A DNA stretch of 6,494 nt, taken from positions 1 to 6,494 of the forward strand of contig DYSM01000166.1 of NCBI GenBank assembly GCA_020718265.1, in the 5' to 3' direction. The position numbers and the translations under genes were made by a program. Of this stretch, positions 1-6,329 are shown in pieces. Positions within the stretch are counted from its first letter, which is position 1; the number at the start of each line of letters is the position of its first letter. This stretch comes from Draconibacterium orientale. GTDB taxonomy: Bacteria > Bacteroidota > Bacteroidia > Bacteroidales > JAADGE01. The notes beneath the pieces are model-generated. The model did no database searches, was not told where the DNA came from, and was given only the letters and a program-made list of their open reading frames with translations.

Positions 1-1
1 G

Positions 2-91
2 ATTTTTTACTTGAATGTTTTAAGAAATTCAGTAGAAATTCAAATGAAACTAAAAAAAAAGATTGATGACTACGTTTTGACTCTTGAATGA
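2..91 (+). CDS. Possible C-terminal tail of a rightward gene cut by the left edge
   Basis: Frame 2 is open from the window edge to a TGA at 89-91, giving 29 residues rich in Leu, Lys and Glu (ending KKKIDDYVLTLE) with an amphipathic helical look. Nothing identifies a family. A 7-bp inverted repeat (TTGAATG at 84-90, CATTCAA at 108-114) straddles the stop but has no T-run, so it is at best a weak terminator. Frame 1 is also open, to 66, so this could be chance in AT-rich DNA. Flanking sequence would settle it. Confidence 0.25.
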   Translation: MFYLNVLRNSVEIQMKLKKKIDDYVLTLE

Positions 92-292
92 CCACTGAAT
101 GGCAATACATTCAACAGACAAAAATTACTCAATCATCCTTTTTTAGACGTTCAATTTAATTTTTACAGAATTGAAACTATACCTATTTTATTTCTAAAAT
201 GTAGATATACAATGCATTATAGTCTGATGTCTGTACGATGAGGTCTAAAATCTGATATAATTTTAACACTTCTCTTCCATAGCTGTGTCCTG
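92..292. other. Intergenic stretch without a recognisable gene
   Basis: About 200 AT-rich bases between the possible rightward tail and the stop of the leftward methyltransferase gene. Both strands carry frequent stops. One AT-rich hairpin is possible (TTCAATT at 150-156 with AATTGAA at 169-175), with no adjacent T-run on either strand. No convincing intrinsic terminator for the methyltransferase gene is visible. No promoter, tRNA or repeat array was recognised. Confidence 0.5.
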
Positions 293-1459
293 TCAAAAAG
301 CCAAAACCAAACCTTTCAGATACGAAGTTTCAGGATGAAAAAGGTCAATCGGATGATCGGGTGCCTGATATAGGTGTTCCACAATGCGCATATCGCGGTG
401 TAAATTGGTCGCACCGACAAAAATAGCTTGTTGAAAACGTTCTAAATTAACTACTTGCGAACAACTGAACGTAAAGAAAGTGCCGCCGGGTTCGAGCAGT
501 CTCATCGCCGTTTCGTTTAGTTTACGGTATGCGTGTGCGGCGTTATCTTGTTTGGCTACGGTTTTTGCAAAAGCCGGCGGATCGACAATGATGAGGTCAA
601 ATTTCGATTTTTCTTTACTCAAAAAATCAAAACAATCGCTCACAACATTGGTATTTTGCCGTGAATTGCCAAAATTGAGGTGCATATTTTTATCTAAAAC
701 AGCAAGGGCATTTGCCGAAACATCCACATTCACAACCTCTTTCGCGCCGGCATCGTGCGCATACACGGTAAATCCGCCGGTGTATGAGAACAGGTTCAGC
801 ACGCGCTTGCCTTTGGCATATCGGTGCAGAATTTCGCGGTTCCGTTTCTGGTCTAAGAAAAATCCGGTTTTTTGTCCGGTTTCAAAATCAATCAAAAACT
901 TTTTGAAATTTTCCAAAATCACAAGCTCGCGGTCGCACGAGCCGTAAACAAAGCCGGCCTGCTTTGTTTTTCCGTTTTCGCCCGGGCTTTTTTTGTAAAC
1001 AGCCGTGAATTTCATCGGCAGGGCGAGCAAGGCATCGGTAATGTGCTCAATATTAGCCTCCATGCCTGCGGTGTGGCATTCCACAACGGCAACGTCATCG
1101 TAAATATCCACAATCAAACCGGGCAAACCGTCGCTTTCGCCAAAAATGAGTCTGAAGGCGTTTGTTTCGTTGTTTGGCAAACCCAACACCTGTTTCCGAT
1201 ACTGAAATGCTTCGGCAAAACGCTTGTGCCAGAATGCTTTATCAATTGGCACATCGTCGAACGACAGAATACGTACCGCGATGGAGGCTTTGTAATACTG
1301 CCCGACTGCCAAAAAATTACCTTTGCTTCCTACAACTGTAACGAGGTCGCCGTCAGCCGGTTTGCCTTCTGTACTTTTTATGGCACCTGAAAAAATCCAT
1401 TTGTGCCGACGAAAGATAAACGCTTCTTTTTCTTGTTTGAGAATTATTTTCGGATACAT
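293..1459 (-). CDS. rlmI: RlmI-type 23S rRNA (cytosine-C5) methyltransferase, PUA plus SAM-methyltransferase domains
   Basis: A 388-residue cytosolic class I SAM-dependent RNA methyltransferase. E. coli RlmI makes m5C1962 in 23S rRNA; the same site is inferred here by homology. An N-terminal PUA-like domain covers about residues 1-75, followed by the family linker GESDGLPGL (107-115), FFLDQKRNR (200-208), the SAM-binding motif I LFSYTGGF (223-230), motif IV VDPPAFAK (292-299) and SCS (332-334), whose Cys333 sits where m5C methyltransferases carry their catalytic thiol. The C-terminus (DHP...YLKGL) is typical, and the length is close to the 396 residues of E. coli RlmI. The frame runs upstream to an ATG at 1516, but I chose Met at 1459 because MYPKIILKQ begins the PUA fold, and the 19 extra residues are atypical and start almost on the upstream terminator. 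The gene lies behind that terminator, so it probably has its own promoter in 1460-1520; I see no clear match there. Confidence 0.9.
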   Translation of the reverse strand: MYPKIILKQEKEAFIFRRHKWIFSGAIKSTEGKPADGDLVTVVGSKGNFLAVGQYYKASIAVRILSFDDVPIDKAFWHKRFAEAFQYRKQVLGLPNNETNAFRLIFGESDGLPGLIVDIYDDVAVVECHTAGMEANIEHITDALLALPMKFTAVYKKSPGENGKTKQAGFVYGSCDRELVILENFKKFLIDFETGQKTGFFLDQKRNREILHRYAKGKRVLNLFSYTGGFTVYAHDAGAKEVVNVDVSANALAVLDKNMHLNFGNSRQNTNVVSDCFDFLSKEKSKFDLIIVDPPAFAKTVAKQDNAAHAYRKLNETAMRLLEPGGTFFTFSCSQVVNLERFQQAIFVGATNLHRDMRIVEHLYQAPDHPIDLFHPETSYLKGLVLAF

Positions 1460-1521
1460 GTGTGCGAATTGATGTGTTACGACACTATTTTTATGAAAAA
1501 TGAAAATGTTCTGCAAACGAA

Positions 1522-1553
1522 AAAAAAGACAAACCCGAAAGCCTGTCTTTTTT
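1522..1553 (-). terminator. Intrinsic terminator downstream of the OmpA-domain gene
   Basis: Read on the minus strand, 22 bases after the OmpA-gene stop codon, the RNA can form AAAAAAGACAGGC paired with GTTTGTCTTTTTT around a TTTCGG loop, including two G-U pairs, and the T-run continues to about 1521. The 10-bp core is perfect (1522-1531 with 1544-1553). The stem has A on one arm and T on the other, so it could also act on plus-strand transcripts. It separates the two-gene envelope operon from rlmI. Confidence 0.8.
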
Positions 1554-1574
1554 ATGCAGAAATCTGATATATTG

Positions 1575-3656
1575 TTAGTTATCTAAAATTTTTGCCTCCA
1601 CACGACGGTTGAGCTGACGACCTTCTTTGGTTTTGTTGTCGGCACGCGGTTGTGTTTCGCCGTAACCTTGTGCAACGATTTTAATGGACGGAATTCCTTG
1701 ACTTACAATGTAATCCACCACAGCCTGCGCTCTATTTTGCGACAGTTTCATATTTGCAGCATCGGCACCTTGATTGTCCGTGTGTCCGGAAATTTCAAGT
1801 TTCAAGGTCGGAAATTTTTTCATAATTTCCACAATTCTGTCCAATTCAGGGAACGATTCAGGACGCAGAATTGATTTTCCGGTATCAAAAAACACGTTGT
1901 TCAGCACAATTTTTGCGCCGATTCCCATCGGTTGAAGTTGAACATTTTTTTCCAAAACTAAAGTCGTTTCACCTTTAGGAATTACAAAATTCTCGGAATA
2001 AAAGAAATAATCAGGTGCACCAACCGTGAGCGAATAGTCTTTTCCGGGCGGCAACGGCACGGTATATGCGCCTGTTGCAGCGAAGCTTTCGAGCGTTTTT
2101 ACAACTTTTCCGGTCGATAAATCCACGAGTTCAAGTGTGGCTTTAAGCGGATTTCCGGTAAACGCATCCGTTACGATTCCTTTTACGAGTGAAAGTTGTA
2201 TGATTTTTATGTTCACGGGTTTTTCGATGTCAGACTCTGTGGTCGGTTTCATAAAGTATGCAATATCCTCATCCGAAGCACCTTCGGTAATATTTGTCGG
2301 TTTTACGGGTCCGAGGAACACAACTTGGTATAAATCTTTGTCGCCGTAACTGTCCGGGCGGTCGGCTGCGAAATAGCCGATATTTTCTTGCGGTGTGAGC
2401 ATGAAAAACACGTCATCGTCGGCAGTATTTATCGGAAAACCGACGTTTACCGGGTCTGTCCAAGTGCCGTCGTCGTTTCTGTAAATTTTGAAAATATCAT
2501 ATCCGCCCATCGTGTTGTGTCCTTTTGAACTAAAATACAGTGTACGACCGTCTTGCGAAATTTCTACAGTTTCTTCATCGTATTTTGTATTAGCCTTGTG
2601 CAGCGGTTCGGGGCGTTGCCAATGATCGCCGTCTTGGGTTCGGTAGCTGAACCAAATATCTTGCCCGCCGCCGAGTTTATTTTTTCGGGTCGAAACGAAG
2701 TAAAGTGTTAGCGAATCGGCTGTTACGGAAACCGAACTTTCTTTATATTTACGTTTATTGATACGCGTAACTTTGTTCATTCTGTCCCATTTTCCGTCTT
2801 TATATTGGGAGTTGAACAAGTTTCCTAAACCTTTATGTCCGCGGTAAATACAAAGTTCTTTGCCTTCGGGCGAAATATCCACGCAGGCATCGTTGTGTTT
2901 TGTGTTGATGGGTTTGCCCATTTGTTCGGCTTCGCCCCACACGCCGTTATTTGCACGAGAAGAATAAACATCTTCAAAATACATCATATTCAAATTGTTG
3001 CGTCGTCCGCCGGTTGTGTTTTCTCTGCGAGAAGTAAAGTATATCAATGAATCTTGCAGAAAAAATACAGGGCTGTATTCGGGTTGTGCAGTATTGATGC
3101 CTTCGCCCAAATTGTCGATAAAGCAGCGTACGGGAGCTTTTTTCAACTCAATGCCGGCTTGACATTCTTCGATACGCTTGTCCACCATGGTTTTGGTTTT
3201 TTGCTTCTTTTGCGTGTTTGCGGCGTTCAGAAAATCTTCGTAATCTGTAATCGCCTTGACAAAATCGTGGTTGTATTGGTAAGCCATGCCTCTATATAAC
3301 AGAATATCAGGCAGTTCTGCATTAATATAGTAGGCATTATCCAAATATTTCAACGCTTTGTATTTGCTGTTCGTTTTGAGGTAACACAAACCGATGCGAT
3401 AATTCAGCGCGGCGTTATCCTGATTATATTCATAAGCAGTCAGATAATTTTGTAGTGCTTCGATGTATGCACCTTTTTTGTCGATTCGGTATCGACGATT
3501 TCCTTTTTTGACTTCCTTCCAAGCGTCTTTGAAGGCTTCGTCTTCCGAAATCCGGAATTCCGATTTTTTTACGCGTACTTGCTTTTGCGCATCAGCCGAG
3601 AACGATGTAGCGGCAAAAAGCACTACGATAAGCGGTATAATATATTTTACTTTCAT
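1575..3656 (-). CDS. Exported TPR / PD40 beta-propeller / CRD / OmpA-C protein, PorE-like
   Basis: A 693-residue envelope protein. Signal peptide: residues 1-23 (Lys, hydrophobic core, SFSADA then Gln). TPR-like helices: about 60-165. PD40/WD40-like propeller strands recur at about 195-212, 257-273, 307-339, 362-393 and 413-445 (for example DGRTLYFSS, GGYDIF). A carboxypeptidase-regulatory-like beta domain spans about 488-575 (KGIVTDAFTGNPL). The OmpA-C domain, about 583-693, keeps GHTDNQG with Asp627, LSQNRAQ with Arg642 and NRRVE; Asp and Arg at those positions bind diaminopimelate in known peptidoglycan-binding OmpA domains, so periplasmic peptidoglycan anchoring is likely. This domain order matches PorE (PG1058) of the Porphyromonas gingivalis type IX secretion system. 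PorE is described as a lipoprotein, whereas no Cys follows the signal here, and Bacteroidota carry several paralogues of this layout, so I give no symbol. The start follows an A-rich tract without Shine-Dalgarno. It lies 16 bases after the TPR gene and is probably in its operon. Confidence 0.88.
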   Translation of the reverse strand: MKVKYIIPLIVVLFAATSFSADAQKQVRVKKSEFRISEDEAFKDAWKEVKKGNRRYRIDKKGAYIEALQNYLTAYEYNQDNAALNYRIGLCYLKTNSKYKALKYLDNAYYINAELPDILLYRGMAYQYNHDFVKAITDYEDFLNAANTQKKQKTKTMVDKRIEECQAGIELKKAPVRCFIDNLGEGINTAQPEYSPVFFLQDSLIYFTSRRENTTGGRRNNLNMMYFEDVYSSRANNGVWGEAEQMGKPINTKHNDACVDISPEGKELCIYRGHKGLGNLFNSQYKDGKWDRMNKVTRINKRKYKESSVSVTADSLTLYFVSTRKNKLGGGQDIWFSYRTQDGDHWQRPEPLHKANTKYDEETVEISQDGRTLYFSSKGHNTMGGYDIFKIYRNDDGTWTDPVNVGFPINTADDDVFFMLTPQENIGYFAADRPDSYGDKDLYQVVFLGPVKPTNITEGASDEDIAYFMKPTTESDIEKPVNIKIIQLSLVKGIVTDAFTGNPLKATLELVDLSTGKVVKTLESFAATGAYTVPLPPGKDYSLTVGAPDYFFYSENFVIPKGETTLVLEKNVQLQPMGIGAKIVLNNVFFDTGKSILRPESFPELDRIVEIMKKFPTLKLEISGHTDNQGADAANMKLSQNRAQAVVDYIVSQGIPSIKIVAQGYGETQPRADNKTKEGRQLNRRVEAKILDN

Positions 3657-3672
3657 CGTTTTATTTTTCTAA

Positions 3673-4767
3673 TTATTTGCAACCTTTTTTGTAAACTTCC
3701 GGGTTCGGAATGCCGTATTCAACTGCTTTGCCCCAATCTTTGCACGCGCCTCTGAAATTGCGTTGCATTTCTTTCACATACCCTCGGTTTGCATACGCTT
3801 GAGCGTATTTTTCGTTTATTTTAACAGCTTCACTGAATTTTTTTTCGGCTCCGGCGTAGTCTTTCATTTTCAACATGCACATACCCATATTGTTAAAGGC
3901 AATGGCGTAGGTATTTTTGTAGTTGATGCAAAGTTGAAAATCTTCGATGGCACTTTTGAAAATTTCATTCGCATCTTCGGTTTTATTTTTTTCGAGCAAC
4001 GAAACTGCTTTTTCATACTTCGCTAAACCTCTGTTATTGAATGCGATAAAATATTCGGCATTGATTTCTACGGCTTTTGAATAGGCTTCAATAGCATCGT
4101 CGTATTTTTTCAATTCGCGACTTACCGAACCTAAGTTGTTGTAAGCGAACGCCATATCGGGTTTCAATTCGACGGCTTTTTTGTAATCTTCTTCTGCGCC
4201 TTGAGTGTTTCCTTTTTTGCGTTTCACGCTGCCGCGGTCGTGGTAAGCGTAGGCATATTTTGGGTCAAGTTGGATAGCTTTGTCGAAATCGGCAAGCGCT
4301 TCGTCCAATTTATTTTCTTTAAATTTGCATACACCGCTGTAATAATAAGCGTTTGCGCCTTTGTAACCTTTGGATGTTGCGGTTTTGAAATCGGAAACAG
4401 CACCTGAATAATCTCCTAAGTTGAACCGTGCGTAACCTCTGGCAAACAGCACCTTAGGCATGTCGGGCAGGTGTTGTGCGGCTACGGACAAGTCGGCAAC
4501 TGCGTCTTCGTAGCTGCGCAATTCGAGTTTTGTCATACCTCTGTTGTAGAAGGCGTTACCAAAATCGGGCTTGAGTTTTACGGCTTGCGAAAATTCTGAA
4601 ATTGCGCCGGGATAATCCTGAGTCAGATAGTGTTCCACGCCGCGGTTGTATGCCAGCTCGGCATCCTGATTTTCAGCCATTACGCGCGTCATCGAGGTAT
4701 CAATTTGAGCATTCAAACTGAAGCTGATGAGCAAACTAAACAGCATAACAATAGAGCTATGTTTCAT
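3673..4767 (-). CDS. Exported tetratricopeptide repeat protein
   Basis: A 364-residue, almost all-TPR protein that presumably acts as a protein-binding scaffold in the periplasm or at a membrane face. From Met at 4767 it begins with a good signal peptide, MKHSSIVMLFSLLISFSLNA, then Gln21, with no lipobox Cys. An in-frame ATG at 4806 would add 13 residues ahead of the signal and is less likely. About nine TPR units follow, near residues 37-68, 70-102, 105-137, 139-170, 172-204, 206-238, 240-284 (carrying an insertion of about 11 residues), 288-320 and 322-355, with recurrent A-Y-x-N-R-G, GDYSGA and A-x-x-L-x-P signatures. The last unit has ACKDW and ends in a Cys, an ending I associate with Bacteroidota TPR proteins. 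Being first in an operon with the PorE-like gene suggests a partner or shared envelope role; this is inference. No specific family name can be justified. Confidence 0.85.
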   Translation of the reverse strand: MKHSSIVMLFSLLISFSLNAQIDTSMTRVMAENQDAELAYNRGVEHYLTQDYPGAISEFSQAVKLKPDFGNAFYNRGMTKLELRSYEDAVADLSVAAQHLPDMPKVLFARGYARFNLGDYSGAVSDFKTATSKGYKGANAYYYSGVCKFKENKLDEALADFDKAIQLDPKYAYAYHDRGSVKRKKGNTQGAEEDYKKAVELKPDMAFAYNNLGSVSRELKKYDDAIEAYSKAVEINAEYFIAFNNRGLAKYEKAVSLLEKNKTEDANEIFKSAIEDFQLCINYKNTYAIAFNNMGMCMLKMKDYAGAEKKFSEAVKINEKYAQAYANRGYVKEMQRNFRGACKDWGKAVEYGIPNPEVYKKGCK

Positions 4768-4911
4768 CGGGTTTAAATTTATTACGATTTTTCTTGTCAT
4801 TTGCACAATCCGATTTTTATTTTTCGAATAAAATTTCGTAAAATTGACATCCGGATTTTCAAGGCAAATTTAGTAATTTATTTATCAAAAATCACATTTA
4901 TCAAAAAGTTT
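4768..4911. promoter_or_regulatory. Divergent regulatory region between the TPR operon and the Hpt gene
   Basis: A 144-base AT-rich gap between two divergent genes must hold promoters for both directions. For the plus strand, TTGACA at 4844-4849 is followed after 17 bases by AATTTA (4867-4872), a poor -10; no plus-strand TAnnTTTG element is seen. These would overlap the minus-strand promoter candidate. The Hpt start codon follows an A-rich tract (ATCAAAAAG) and no Shine-Dalgarno sequence. No operator palindrome was recognised. Confidence 0.45.
4865..4896 (-). promoter_or_regulatory. Candidate Bacteroidota-type promoter for the TPR / PorE-like operon
   Basis: On the minus strand, TAAATTTG (plus 4872-4865) is an exact match to the Bacteroidota -7 consensus TAnnTTTG. 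TGTG, 20 bases upstream (plus 4896-4893), is a 3-of-4 match to the -33 TTTG box. Transcription would start near 4858, giving a leader of about 90 bases. The call rests on short AT-rich motifs in an AT-rich region. Confidence 0.4.
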
Positions 4912-5268
4912 ATGCAAAACGACTATAAAATTATCAATTTGGAATATCTTTCCGCCATGACGGACAGCGATGATTTCATGCGGGAAATATTGGATACGTT
5001 TATCTCACAAGTATCTGAAATTCAAAAAAATATATTATCTGCATTAGCCGTTTCGGATTACAAAATGTTGGGCGGGTTGGTGCATAAAGCAAAATCATCG
5101 GTGTCTATTATCGGAATGGAAAAAGATGCAGCAGAACTGTCTGATTTAGAAGAAGATATTTACAACAGTTCAAAAATTGAAACGTATTCGGGTAGGGTGA
5201 ACGCGTTTACGCTGCGCTTGGATGCGGCTCTCGCGGAAACGAAACACGCTTTGGCACAGTTCGCATGA
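4912..5268 (+). CDS. Stand-alone Hpt (histidine phosphotransfer) domain protein
   Basis: A 118-residue cytosolic four-helix Hpt protein, about the size of a single domain. Hpt proteins carry phosphate between receiver domains of hybrid histidine kinases and response regulators. The active-site signature is HKAKSSVSIIG, with His58 as the predicted phospho-accepting residue, followed by Lys61, Ser62-Ser63 and Gly68 at the usual spacing (family pattern HxLKSSSxxxG). The N-terminal helix (EILDTFISQ) and the region after the site (AAELSDLEEDI) fit the rest of the bundle. The frame is open upstream to an ATG at 4801, but that would add 37 Ile/Phe/Lys-rich residues read from the promoter region, so Met at 4912 is preferred. 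No kinase or response regulator lies in the window, so its partner is unknown. It overlaps the next gene by ATGA, so the two are probably translationally coupled. Confidence 0.85.
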   Translation: MQNDYKIINLEYLSAMTDSDDFMREILDTFISQVSEIQKNILSALAVSDYKMLGGLVHKAKSSVSIIGMEKDAAELSDLEEDIYNSSKIETYSGRVNAFTLRLDAALAETKHALAQFA

Positions 5269-5906
5269 GTTTTCCGTTTGAATCCTCCGGACAAATTGAT
5301 ATTCTGTCGGAACAAATCGACGGAAAACCTGTCAAAAAGCAAGTTATTCATGATTTTCTTACAAAAAAACTTGAATCGAAACCTGATTTTGAACACAACG
5401 AACGCGAATTTTCGTACACGGAAACCGAAACTTTTCTGAAAATTCCTTACACAATCCGATTAAAAATTTTCAGAAATCATTCCGATTTTAAAGTTATTTA
5501 TAATATTGATAACGAACGTCTTACAAAGATAACGCTTGGCGCAATTATCCTTTTGGCGTTTGTATCTTTTTATTCTGTTACGGCATATTTGGTTACGGCA
5601 GGTGTGTTCGGTGCTTTTTTCTTTTTGTTGAACACATTTTTCATAACATCTTCTGTTTCAAAACAATTGAATCTTATGCTCGGCAATTCGGCGTTAGATT
5701 TTGCGGGCGGCGAACAACTCAGTCCCGAACAGAAAAAATGGGTTGCCAATCCGCAACTTTGTCCGGCGTGCGGCACCGGAATTTCCGACCTCGATTTGAA
5801 CTGCCCCGAATGCGGTTTACGCGTGAAACGCAGCCACTTCGCCCGCCCAATCGACCTCAGCCGATACAACAACGCATCAATCACTTTCGAGTATAAAAAA
5901 AAGTAA
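5265..5906 (+). CDS. Two-TM membrane protein with C-terminal zinc ribbon, function unknown
   Basis: A 213-residue protein that I do not recognise as a named family. Residues 1-85 are soluble and charged. Two hydrophobic segments, about 88-108 and 109-127, form a probable membrane hairpin with both ends on the same side, most likely cytosolic given the zinc site. The C-terminal part has a Cys4 zinc ribbon, CPACG...CPECG, with Cys166, Cys169, Cys180 and Cys183 (CX2C-X10-CX2C), followed by a basic stretch (RVKRSHF) and a Lys tail. Zinc ribbons of this kind bind zinc structurally and often mediate protein or nucleic-acid contacts. The ATG is fixed by the 4-base ATGA overlap with the Hpt gene. The coupling suggests co-production with the Hpt protein, perhaps as a membrane-bound partner, but no signalling domain is visible to prove it. 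Confidence 0.75.
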   Translation: MSFPFESSGQIDILSEQIDGKPVKKQVIHDFLTKKLESKPDFEHNEREFSYTETETFLKIPYTIRLKIFRNHSDFKVIYNIDNERLTKITLGAIILLAFVSFYSVTAYLVTAGVFGAFFFLLNTFFITSSVSKQLNLMLGNSALDFAGGEQLSPEQKKWVANPQLCPACGTGISDLDLNCPECGLRVKRSHFARPIDLSRYNNASITFEYKKK

Positions 5907-5936
5907 AAAAAAGTGCCTCAAACTATTGACTTTTTT
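5907..5936 (+). terminator. Weak A/T-hairpin terminator after the Hpt / zinc-ribbon pair
   Basis: Directly after the TAA stop, AAAAAAGT (5907-5914) is perfectly complementary to ACTTTTTT (5929-5936) across a 14-base loop, and the 3' arm supplies the T-run. The stem has only two G-C pairs, so efficiency is doubtful. Its 3' arm overlaps the upstream box of the next promoter. Confidence 0.45.
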
Positions 5937-5956
5937 GCAAAACCGGCGTATATTCG
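5925..5956 (+). promoter_or_regulatory. Promoter candidate for a non-coding transcript
   Basis: Two descriptions fit the same bases. In Bacteroidota terms: ATTG (5925-5928), 20 bases, then TATATTCG (5949-5956), which differs from TAnnTTTG at one position. In sigma-70 terms: TTGACT (5926-5931), 17 bases, TATATT (5949-5954). Transcription would start near 5962. It is the best-looking promoter in the window, and no protein gene follows. Confidence 0.6.
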
Positions 5957-5961
5957 TATTA

Positions 5962-6281
5962 CAAAAGGTCTTTGAAAGTTTGTTACATATTAAATAGGAT
6001 TTGTTGAATTTTGTTTTTACAGACAGCATGAAGTTGGCTACCGTTTCGGCGGTATGATTCAGTCTTAACAGACAATCAATCAACTCGGCGGATTTGTCAA
6101 GAACTAATATCGGACGGAAATTGACAAAAAACGTGTTATAGAATCTTTTTTCGATTAAACCATCATCGCTCAATTTCAAGTTTCCGGCAGTTCAAAGATG
6201 ATTAAAAGAATACAATGTGAATCCGTTGGTTGAATTTTTTGGAACCTCGTATCGATTATTTTCGCTGCGAGGTTCTTTTTT
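5962..6281 (+). ncRNA. Candidate structured non-coding RNA of about 320 nt, possibly 6S-like or Bacteroidales-1-like
   Basis: A promoter and a strong intrinsic terminator bracket a stretch with no credible ORF: the plus-strand ATGs give only 9 codons (6028), 4 codons, and 11 codons (6199). Visible complementarity is nested. TCTTTGAA (5969-5976) pairs with TTCAAAGA (6191-6198); inside it GGA (5997-5999) with TCC (6183-6185), TTGAA (6004-6008) with TTCAA (6175-6179), and TTG (6011-6013) with CAA (6171-6173). Further in are hairpins TACCG/CGGTA (6039-6054, loop TTTCGG) and TTTGTCAA/TTGACAAA (6093-6100 with 6121-6128). A long rod closed near both ends recalls 6S RNA. The Rfam Bacteroidales-1 motif is likewise defined by a Bacteroidota promoter and a terminator. 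I cannot confirm membership of either. The signatures of RNase P RNA, tmRNA and SRP RNA are absent. A long untranslated leader or a decayed sequence is the alternative. Confidence 0.5.
6242..6281 (+). terminator. Strong intrinsic terminator of the non-coding transcript
   Basis: GAACCTCG (6242-6249) pairs perfectly with CGAGGTTC (6268-6275) and is followed at once by six T (6276-6281). The 18-base loop may hold a small inner CGA/TCG stem. The minus strand lacks a T-run after the stem, so it works in the plus direction only. It is the clearest terminator in the window and marks the likely RNA 3' end near 6281. Confidence 0.85.
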
Positions 6282-6329
6282 ATTGTACAAATGCGCAAAT
6301 CCATATCTTTCCGTTTCTCCCGTTTTAGC

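Noticed and set aside
480..1390. Plus-strand ORFs of 155 and 172 codons opposite rlmI
   Set aside because: They are antisense shadows of a gene whose minus-strand protein carries all motifs of the methyltransferase family.
1460..1516. Upstream extension of rlmI to the ATG at 1516
   Set aside because: The extra 19 residues lack similarity to the start of the PUA domain, and the ATG would lie within a few bases of the terminator T-run.
249..1571. 11-base direct repeat AATCTGATATA at 249-259 and 1561-1571, each just downstream of a leftward gene's stop
   Set aside because: Several exact 11-mers are expected by chance in 6.5 kb of AT-rich DNA, and the flanks do not match.
4801..4911. Longer Hpt reading frame from the ATG at 4801
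   Set aside because: The added 37 residues come from the AT-rich divergent promoter region and do not belong to an Hpt fold.
6028..6057. Nine-codon frame MKLATVSAV as a possible leader peptide or attenuator
   Set aside because: It has no run of regulatory codons, no ribosome-binding context and no downstream biosynthetic gene; its bases form an RNA hairpin instead.
5877..6179. Minus-strand ORF of 100 codons across the non-coding region
   Set aside because: It is antisense to the promoter and RNA candidate, overlaps the zinc-ribbon gene end, is Phe/Lys/Asn-rich as expected of AT-rich chance frames, and has no recognisable domain. A homology search could revive it if close orthologues exist.
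6003..6238. 10-base direct repeat GTTGAATTTT at 6003-6012 and 6229-6238
   Set aside because: It is too short and AT-rich to indicate an attachment site or target duplication; the flanks diverge.
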